Assembly: GCA_030429975.1 (NCBI GenBank)
Contig: JAUIGB010000002.1
Span: 1 to 64,000, forward strand
Direction of reading: 5' to 3'
DNA length: 64,000 nucleotides
Source of the DNA: a bacterium
Lineage (GTDB): Bacteria > Patescibacteriota > Saccharimonadia > Saccharimonadales > Saccharimonadaceae
Part shown: positions 58,832 through 64,000 of the stretch, one piece after another
Numbering within the stretch: position 1 is the first letter of the stretch
Layout of the letters: every line of letters starts with the position of its first letter
Translations under genes and position numbers: made by a program
Notes under the pieces: model-generated
The model's input: only the letters and a program-made list of their open reading frames with translations
Told to the model about the DNA's origin: nothing
The model's database searches: none

Positions 58832-59520
58832 ATAAAAAAGCGGGCGGACTTAACGCCACCAAACTTAGGATGATTCTTTTCGTGTCCATGGCCTTGATAC
58901 TAATAGCCGGTGGAGTGGCATTCTGGTTTATGCGCGTTATGTTAGTGGATTTTGCAAATGAAGTCAGAAACACGACTTTAGAATCCGCCACTACAAGCAA
59001 CGACATAGTGAAACTAGAAGGTCTCAAAAAAGTACTTGATAACGAAAAAGATGATGTCGAGAGAGCCGGGGATATTCTTGCCGATACAGAATCCTACATT
59101 TACCAAGAGAGAATCATCGACGATTTGAACAAGTATTCTAAGCTTGCGGGAGTAAAGATTGTCTCTATCACCTTTAATTCCACTGGATCTGACGCAGGCG
59201 GTAGCTCGACGGCCCCGGTAGCAGAAACCCCGCCAACCGAGGGCGAACCCGCAGGAGGTGAAATGACCGGTGGTGAGGCAGGATTCGAAGGAGAATCAAT
59301 CGACGCACCGGTCGCTGCTACACCACTCAGTACGGTTAGCATCACAGTTAATTTAACTACCCCGGCCAAATACGAGAATGTCATGCAATTTTTGAGATAC
59401 ATAGAGTACAATACGCCCAAAATGCAGGTAAGGGGCGTTTCTTTGACGAATTCATCATCAGGCACCGATAAACTACAGTTATTAGTTCCATCATTCGACA
59501 TAGAGGTATATACAAAATGA
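58825..59520 (+). CDS. pilO: type IV pilus biogenesis protein PilO-like
   Basis: 231 aa, overlapping pilN by 7 bp. One membrane helix (MILFVSMALILIAGGVAFWFMRVM), a coiled coil (LEGLKKVLDNEKDDVERAGD), a Gly/Glu/Ala-rich linker insert, and a C-terminal ferredoxin-like half (TVSITVNLTTPAKYENVMQFLRYIEY). Pairs with PilN at the membrane. Confidence 0.82.
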   Translation: MVDKKAGGLNATKLRMILFVSMALILIAGGVAFWFMRVMLVDFANEVRNTTLESATTSNDIVKLEGLKKVLDNEKDDVERAGDILADTESYIYQERIIDDLNKYSKLAGVKIVSITFNSTGSDAGGSSTAPVAETPPTEGEPAGGEMTGGEAGFEGESIDAPVAATPLSTVSITVNLTTPAKYENVMQFLRYIEYNTPKMQVRGVSLTNSSSGTDKLQLLVPSFDIEVYTK

Positions 59521-59792
59521 AAGGCTCAATAAATACTAGTGTCATCACGAATTTTATATCAAAACACCACCCTTTCATATTCACCGTATCTATTCTACTA
59601 ATAATTGCTGGGTCTGTGTTCTCGCTCTATCAAATAGTCAACGACGTACTGAGCAAACCTATACTGCCCAGTAGCAGCGTGACCTCATTTGATTCCGAAA
59701 CAATAGAAAAAATACAGAAATTACACGACAGCGATATAGACACGGCAACGCTTATTATTCCATCGGGTAGATATAATCCATTTATTGAATAA
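59517..59792 (+). CDS. small membrane protein of the pilus operon
   Basis: 91 aa, overlapping pilO (ATGA). One membrane helix (FIFTVSILLIIAGSVFSLYQIV) and a short extracytoplasmic part ending GRYNPFIE. RxNPF is reminiscent of PilP, but the length and sequence are too short to assign. Likely a PilNO partner. Confidence 0.7.
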   Translation: MKGSINTSVITNFISKHHPFIFTVSILLIIAGSVFSLYQIVNDVLSKPILPSSSVTSFDSETIEKIQKLHDSDIDTATLIIPSGRYNPFIE

Positions 59793-59803
59793 GTTAAAGG
59801 GTT

Positions 59804-59809
59804 TATACT
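59804..59809 (+). promoter_or_regulatory. -10 of the PRC-barrel gene, leaderless
   Basis: TATACT, GTAGAT, ATG. No SD. Confidence 0.5.
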
Positions 59810-59815
59810 GTAGAT

Positions 59816-60400
59816 ATGCTTATTAGCGGAGCACAACTTCTTGGCACGCCAGTTATGAGTTTACAGACAGGCAAAGAGATAGCCGTCACAGACGTAGCCA
59901 TTATTAACCCCCACAACCTCACAGTGATTGCATACAGGCTGCGCGGTAAACACCTGGACTTTGATCCAGCCTATGTTCGAATTGCCGATGTTCGAGAAAT
60001 AGGAAATATAGGTATGATCGTAGACAGTAGTGACGAATTAATCGGTGAGGAAGATATCGTAACCGACAAGCCAATCTATGAAATGTCATATGAACTTCAA
60101 GGTAAGCTCGTGATTGACGATCGCAAAAAAAAGATGGGCAAAGTTGATGATTATATACTTGATATAGACAGCTTTACAATTCAAAAAGTTGCAGTGCATA
60201 GACCCTTGCTTCACAGTTTCAAGGACGCAGTGCTCTTGGTGCATCGAGGCCAGATAGTCGAAGTAACCGACGATTGCGTCGTGATACAGTCGGGCTCGAC
60301 CAAACATAAGTCCAAAGCCAAAGACAAAAAGAGCTATGTTAATCCTTTTCGCCAGTCCACGCCCCAGCCAGAAACTATCAAGATGGACGACAAGCACTAG
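59816..60400 (+). CDS. PRC-barrel domain protein
   Basis: 194 aa, soluble. Two PRC-like barrels: LLGTPVMSLQTGKEIAVTDVAIINPHNLTVIAYRL and KLVIDDRKKKMGKVDDYILDIDSFTIQKVAV, followed by a Lys-rich disordered tail. PRC barrels occur in RimM and photosynthetic reaction centre H subunits and mediate protein or RNA contacts. Separate promoter from the pilus operon; function unknown. Confidence 0.78.
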   Translation: MLISGAQLLGTPVMSLQTGKEIAVTDVAIINPHNLTVIAYRLRGKHLDFDPAYVRIADVREIGNIGMIVDSSDELIGEEDIVTDKPIYEMSYELQGKLVIDDRKKKMGKVDDYILDIDSFTIQKVAVHRPLLHSFKDAVLLVHRGQIVEVTDDCVVIQSGSTKHKSKAKDKKSYVNPFRQSTPQPETIKMDDKH

Positions 60401-61041
60401 TCTGAACTAATTGCACTTTTTATATCATCATACGAAAAACCTTGACGGGCTAGGTATTGAATCAGTTTTTGTTCGTCATACTTGTTGGCTTTTTTAGCGA
60501 TAATTTTTTTTAGCTCACCAATATCATCACGCTCCGATTCGGCCAATGCGTTATCGATGAATTTCGCGTTGACCCCCTTGATCATTAATTCGTTACGTAG
60601 TTTTCGCATACTGGATCCCTTGCGCTGATTGCGATTTTCCACCCAGAACTTTGCGAATTTTTCGTCGTTAATGTAATCCTTTTCTAACAGCCGTTCATAA
60701 ACTCTTTTGGTAATAGTCTCGCTAACACCTTCCCTGTCTATTATCTCGCCCGTCCTTTTGTTGCGCACTTTTTTCGTTAGTGTCTTTTTATACAAATAGT
60801 CGCGCACTTCCTTAGAAGAGTGCGGGCGCATCAGGCAATATTCAAGAGTTCTAGCATAGAGTTTGCCAAATTGACTCTCATCTTCGAGTTTTCTCAACTC
60901 ATCGTTGTCATACTCGTTGCCAATTTTGATTCCCAAATCTACAACCTGCGTAATATCTAGGCTGAATCTATATTTGCCGTCAACCATGACATTGACACGG
61001 TTGGCGTCTCTTTGCTGGACCGTTATTGCTGTTATTCTCAT
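60397..61041 (-). CDS. recX: RecX-like regulatory protein
   Basis: 214 aa. Helical three-repeat RecX fold: YCLMRPHSSKEVRDYLYKK, VYERLLEKDYINDEKFAKFWVENR, KGSSMRKLRNELMIKGVN and IQYLARQGFSYDDIKSAI. Binds in the RecA filament groove and inhibits strand exchange. Starts at the ATG overlapping the hydrolase stop (TGATG); the track uses a TTG one codon earlier. Last of the recA operon. Confidence 0.9.
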   Translation of the reverse strand: MRITAITVQQRDANRVNVMVDGKYRFSLDITQVVDLGIKIGNEYDNDELRKLEDESQFGKLYARTLEYCLMRPHSSKEVRDYLYKKTLTKKVRNKRTGEIIDREGVSETITKRVYERLLEKDYINDEKFAKFWVENRNQRKGSSMRKLRNELMIKGVNAKFIDNALAESERDDIGELKKIIAKKANKYDEQKLIQYLARQGFSYDDIKSAISSD

Positions 61042-61619
61042 CAAAGTATGTTATCGTGCGCCAAAGCGTCCGTCAGTTGCGGTAATTCCGTTCCGTAACT
61101 TGACGTGAGGTGTCCGCCATTTTTCACTGTAATCATCTTGCCCCCTAAGGCTCTGCTTGCATCTACCGCGTCATCATAGGAGCAGTACCCATCATTGTCA
61201 CCGTGGACAAAATAAAAGCTATCTGCTTTTTTCTTAATAATCGACAAATCAAACCCCTCTTCGGGAAAAAGCTGAGCAAACTGATCTGTTTCAAAATCCG
61301 AAAGCTTACTCGTAAGGTTTTGGTTCAAAAAAGCACCTACGAGTACAGCAGCTTTGACCTTTGGAAATTCACTTCTGGCGAGCAAATTAAGAACTGTTGT
61401 GGCCCCGGAAGAATGACCGACAATGACATTGTCATTGAAGCCCCATCCTTTTGTTGTCAGGAAGTCCCAGTATTCAGTCCTGTTGGGGGTATGGTTATTG
61501 GGAAGTACCGGTGTCCATACCTCATAGCCACTTTGCTCGAACTGTTGCTTCAGCCACGGCCACCAATGATGCGTAGGGTCACCGTCAGTACCATGCAAAA
61601 ATACCGCCCTTTTTGTCAT
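61041..61619 (-). CDS. alpha/beta hydrolase, RBBP9/YdeN-like
   Basis: 192 aa. VFLHGTDGDPTHHWWPWL oxyanion region, nucleophile Ser in VIVGHSSGATTVLN, Asp in FVHGDNDGYCSYDDA and His in KNGGHLTSS. RBBP9-type small serine hydrolases; substrate unknown. The ATG overlaps the mazG stop (ATGA). Confidence 0.88.
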   Translation of the reverse strand: MTKRAVFLHGTDGDPTHHWWPWLKQQFEQSGYEVWTPVLPNNHTPNRTEYWDFLTTKGWGFNDNVIVGHSSGATTVLNLLARSEFPKVKAAVLVGAFLNQNLTSKLSDFETDQFAQLFPEEGFDLSIIKKKADSFYFVHGDNDGYCSYDDAVDASRALGGKMITVKNGGHLTSSYGTELPQLTDALAHDNIL

Positions 61620-61945
61620 TTCCAAACCCTTTCTATATTTTTTTCTTCCTTTTTCATGAATGCATCAAATAAATCAATGCCGGTTAGCGAAGCTAGTCCT
61701 GTAAGCACGATGAAGACGTCCGCTATTTCCTCCGCTAGCTCCGTCTGTTGCATCGTCTCAGTAAACTTCAAGCCCGAAAGCTTACGGATAGCTTTTGCAA
61801 CCTCACCGACTTCTTCGGTGAGTAGCAACATTTTCTTCTCTGGGTTTTTCAAGTCGAATCCCCGTTCGACATTCATGCTCCAGACGTAATCCTGTATCTC
61901 CCTGAGTGTGCTCCTATCGTTGATAGCAGGTCGTGTTGATGGCAT
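61616..61945 (-). CDS. MazG-like nucleotide pyrophosphohydrolase
   Basis: 109 aa. LLLTEEVGEVAKAIRK and LAEEIADVFIVLTGLA form the EExxE-12-ExxD Mg-binding motif of all-alpha NTP pyrophosphohydrolases. ATG directly follows the recA stop. House-cleaning of abnormal nucleotides is the usual role. Confidence 0.9.
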   Translation of the reverse strand: MPSTRPAINDRSTLREIQDYVWSMNVERGFDLKNPEKKMLLLTEEVGEVAKAIRKLSGLKFTETMQQTELAEEIADVFIVLTGLASLTGIDLFDAFMKKEEKNIERVWK

Positions 61946-62980
61946 TTATACCTCTTCTTCGGCTACTTTTGTGCGGACCTTTTTGTCAATTTCCGTAAGT
62001 GTCTTTGAATTTTCTTTCAAATATTCCTTTGTGGCTTCGCGTCCTTGGCCAATTTTCTCGTCGTTATAATCAAACCATGCACCAGATTTACCAACAATAC
62101 CATGTTGAACGGCGAGGTCGAGTACGTCACCAGTTTTTGAAATACCCTCGTTGTACATTATGTCGAACTCGGCAACGCGGAATGGTGGCGCTATCTTGTT
62201 CTTGACGACTTTGACCTTGGTGCGATTACCTATAATTTCCTCTCCGCTCTTGATCTGGCCTATTCGACGAATATCAATGCGGACAGACGCGTAAAACTTC
62301 AGTGCATTACCGCCAGTTGTTGTTTCTGGATTACCAAACATAACGCCAATCTTCATACGTATTTGGTTGATGAAGATAACGGTAGTTTTAGACTTATTGA
62401 TTATACCCGTCAGTTTACGGAGTGCCTGGCTCATTAGTCGAGCCTGAAGTCCCATGTGACTATCACCCATCTCGCCGTCAATCTCAGCCTGCGGGACAAG
62501 CGCGGCGACCGAGTCGACCACAACGAGGTCGACCGCGTTACTACGGACCAATGTCTCTGCAATCTCGAGCGCCTGTTCACCGTTGTCTGGCTGGCTAACT
62601 AGTAGGTTGTCCGTATCAACACCCAACTTTCTCGCATAGGCTGGATCGAGCGCGTGCTCTGCATCGATAAATGCAGCAGTTCCGCCCTTGCGCTGTACCT
62701 CGGCAATAGCATGTAGAGTCAGCGTGGTTTTACCAGAGCTTTCTGGACCATAAATCTCTATTATTCTACCTTTTGGATAGCCCCCTCCCAGCGCAATATC
62801 CAAACTTAATGCACCAGATTGAATTAGCTCAACGTCCGCTTTGTGAGCTTCGCCGAGTTTCATAATAGATCCATCACCAAACTGGCTGGTAATTTGCTCC
62901 ATTGCTAGCCCTAGAGCCTTTAGTTTTCCGTCTTTTGCCGATGTATCAGACACGGCCGATTTGTCCACTTTTTTAGCCAC
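61946..62980 (-). CDS. recA: recombinase RecA
   Basis: 344 aa. Walker [28 protein letters not shown] Walker B, L2 loop region [19 protein letters not shown], and KEYLKENS C-terminus. GTG start with GGAGG 10 nt upstream, and TATAAT further upstream. Heads a recA-mazG-hydrolase-recX operon with overlapping genes. No SOS-type box was recognised by eye. Confidence 0.96.
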   Translation of the reverse strand: MAKKVDKSAVSDTSAKDGKLKALGLAMEQITSQFGDGSIMKLGEAHKADVELIQSGALSLDIALGGGYPKGRIIEIYGPESSGKTTLTLHAIAEVQRKGGTAAFIDAEHALDPAYARKLGVDTDNLLVSQPDNGEQALEIAETLVRSNAVDLVVVDSVAALVPQAEIDGEMGDSHMGLQARLMSQALRKLTGIINKSKTTVIFINQIRMKIGVMFGNPETTTGGNALKFYASVRIDIRRIGQIKSGEEIIGNRTKVKVVKNKIAPPFRVAEFDIMYNEGISKTGDVLDLAVQHGIVGKSGAWFDYNDEKIGQGREATKEYLKENSKTLTEIDKKVRTKVAEEEV

Positions 62981-63035
62981 GGTGGTGGTCCCTCCTATTA
63001 GTAATTGTTTCTATTATACAGCACGCTATGTTTGA

Positions 63036-63041
63036 TATAAT
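63036..63041 (+). promoter_or_regulatory. extended -10 of the pilin-like gene, leaderless
   Basis: TGATATAAT, AGAGCTA, ATG. The track start at 63028 includes this promoter and is therefore too long. Confidence 0.6.
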
Positions 63042-63048
63042 AGAGCTA

Positions 63049-63552
63049 ATGCAATCAAAAAATACTTCTCGCCAACACGGCTTTACGGTTATTGAACTGA
63101 TGATTGTTGGGGTTGTTCTAGTAGTATCAGGATTTTTGGTGTTCATACAGATGAATGACCTAGAGATTCGCAACCATGACGTGCAGAGAAAAACAGCAAT
63201 AAACGCCATGCACTATGCATTAGAAGAAGTGTATTACAAACAACATAAATCGTACCCTGAGCACTTGTCTACATCCGTCCTGCCATCGGTAGATCCAGAT
63301 CTATTTACCGATCCAGATGGTTTTACGTTGGGTGAAGAAATTTTAACTGAAGCCGAGTTGAACACTATCGTCGAACAAGGTAACGCATCAGAGACCACAG
63401 AAAAGCGACTTAGTTCACTGGGTGCTGGGAAAAGCCCAAACTACTACTACGAACCTACCGATTGTAATGAAAAGGGTAATTGCAAAAGTTACACACTCTA
63501 TGCAGACCTTGCAAAGGAAGGACGCTATAAAAAGGAGAGTCTTCACGACTAG
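63049..63552 (+). CDS. type IV pilin-like protein
   Basis: 167 aa from the ATG at 63049. Leader MQSKNTSRQHG cleaved before FTVIELMIVGVVLVVSGFLVFIQM with Glu5. The globular part has a Cys pair (TDCNEKGNC) and an acidic middle. Divergent from recA. The fifth pilin-type gene in the window; the last few codons overlap the convergent gene by 4 bp. Confidence 0.87.
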   Translation: MQSKNTSRQHGFTVIELMIVGVVLVVSGFLVFIQMNDLEIRNHDVQRKTAINAMHYALEEVYYKQHKSYPEHLSTSVLPSVDPDLFTDPDGFTLGEEILTEAELNTIVEQGNASETTEKRLSSLGAGKSPNYYYEPTDCNEKGNCKSYTLYADLAKEGRYKKESLHD

Positions 63553-64000
63553 TCTCCGGCTATAGGTCGACCGTTCTTGAACGCTTCTATTGCGTTATGC
63601 AGTCGTGCGGCTTCCTTTTTTGGGTTTTCCACGTATCGAAATCTGTAGGTAGTCTCTTCGCCCTCTGTAGTTAAGCGAATAGATCCGTAATTAAGCAAAG
63701 TCTGTATGATGCCCGATTTCGTGTAGCTCGCATCCTCGATATTCGCCAGACTGATAGTCTGCTCATGGTGCGCAAAAAGTGAGTGTTGCGTTTCCTGAAT
63801 CACGCTTTCATTGGTCAATACGAATCTATTCTTGTTATACACATACGACACTACGTACGCACCTATTGAAATTAACGTGGCCAGAGAGAATGCCGGCACC
63901 AAGAATGATATAAATGGCGGCCTTCCCGTAGGCACTAATGAAGGATAGCTAGCCAACCCTGCAACTATCAAAAGAACCAAAAACGCTGCGAACCCTATTG
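63549..64000 (-). CDS. PH-domain membrane protein (YdbS-like), partial at edge
   Basis: The frame is open to the right edge (upstream codons read IGFAAF before the listed TTG), so the true start is outside. Two membrane helices, then a bacterial PH_2-type domain (YNKNRFVLTNESVIQETQHSLFAHHEQTISLANIEDASYTKSGIIQTLLNYGSIRLTTEG). No catalytic motif. Role probably in envelope organisation; unspecified. Confidence 0.82.
   Translation of the reverse strand, partial: IGFAAFLVLLIVAGLASYPSLVPTGRPPFISFLVPAFSLATLISIGAYVVSYVYNKNRFVLTNESVIQETQHSLFAHHEQTISLANIEDASYTKSGIIQTLLNYGSIRLTTEGEETTYRFRYVENPKKEAARLHNAIEAFKNGRPIAGD

Noticed and set aside
1-64000. CRISPR array, prophage, insertion sequence with transposase, or restriction system
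   Set aside because: No regular spaced direct repeats, phage structural genes, transposase motifs or methylase/endonuclease pairs were seen on either strand.

Overview
The window looks like a chromosomal segment of a host-associated Patescibacteria/CPR bacterium, most likely a Saccharibacteria (TM7). Evidence: a streamlined gene set with many ATGA/TAATG overlaps; TGA used as a normal stop codon (arguing against the TGA=Gly CPR lineages); Gram-positive-type wall genes (MurA, MurB, MurT/GatD, an Rpf-like muralytic factor, an LPKTG surface protein); a type IV pilus with several pilins; RCC1-repeat surface proteins. No biosynthetic pathway for amino acids, nucleotides or lipids is evident beyond folD, glyA and lower glycolysis. 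The taxonomic call is inference from gene content; no 16S or ribosomal protein gene lies in the window.

Layout. 1-5 kb: broken YdcF-like start, cysteine desulfurase, TatD nuclease, an unknown protein, metG, rsmA. 5-14 kb (minus): pyk-pgk-tpiA glycolysis run, a tail-anchored protein, PcrA/UvrD helicase, membrane-anchored Nudix, Rpf-like factor. 14-18 kb: accessory block with two GC-rich lipoprotein genes, tRNA-Glu, a long structured leader, a cassette bounded by inverted repeats, and an LPKTG surface protein. 18-28 kb: a signalling block, namely a LuxI-like (acyl-homoserine-lactone-synthase-like) protein, two 7TM-type sensor kinases and a SAM methyltransferase in one operon, followed by an FtsX-like ABC transporter and a single-domain response regulator. 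28-35 kb: folD, a DUF5684 protein, three pilin-like genes ending in a pilin-RCC1 fusion, tRNA-Lys/tRNA-Arg, murB, a pilin. 35-43 kb: glyA, an HTH-MurA fusion with a palindromic operator, tRNA-His, tRNA-Gly with degenerate copies of its 3' half, Nudix, DUF4260, tRNA-Arg, a second RCC1 protein. 43-54 kb: membrane-anchored Clp-type ATPase, murT-gatD, Nudix, peroxiredoxin, GtrA, tRNA-Pro, GC-rich gene, RNase Y, tsaB-tsaE. 54-64 kb: pilB-pilC-pilM-pilN-pilO operon, PRC-barrel protein, recA-mazG-hydrolase-recX operon, another pilin, and a partial PH-domain membrane protein at the edge.

Three themes run through the window. First, many housekeeping genes have a -10 hexamer (often extended TGnTATAAT) 6-8 nt before the start codon and no Shine-Dalgarno, i.e. 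probable leaderless mRNAs, whereas surface and accessory genes have -35/-10 promoters, leaders and strong SDs. Second, several GC-rich genes with C/G-ending codons sit as self-contained units (promoter, SD, ORF, GC-rich hairpin) in a lower-GC background, suggesting import, possibly from an actinobacterial host. Third, surface and communication functions dominate the accessory content: pili, RCC1 proteins, LPKTG protein, lipoproteins, and the LuxI-like/7TM-kinase operon, which is the best candidate for an undescribed system.

Coordinates are from the supplied ORF track unless I moved a start; motif positions were read by eye, and no database search was run.
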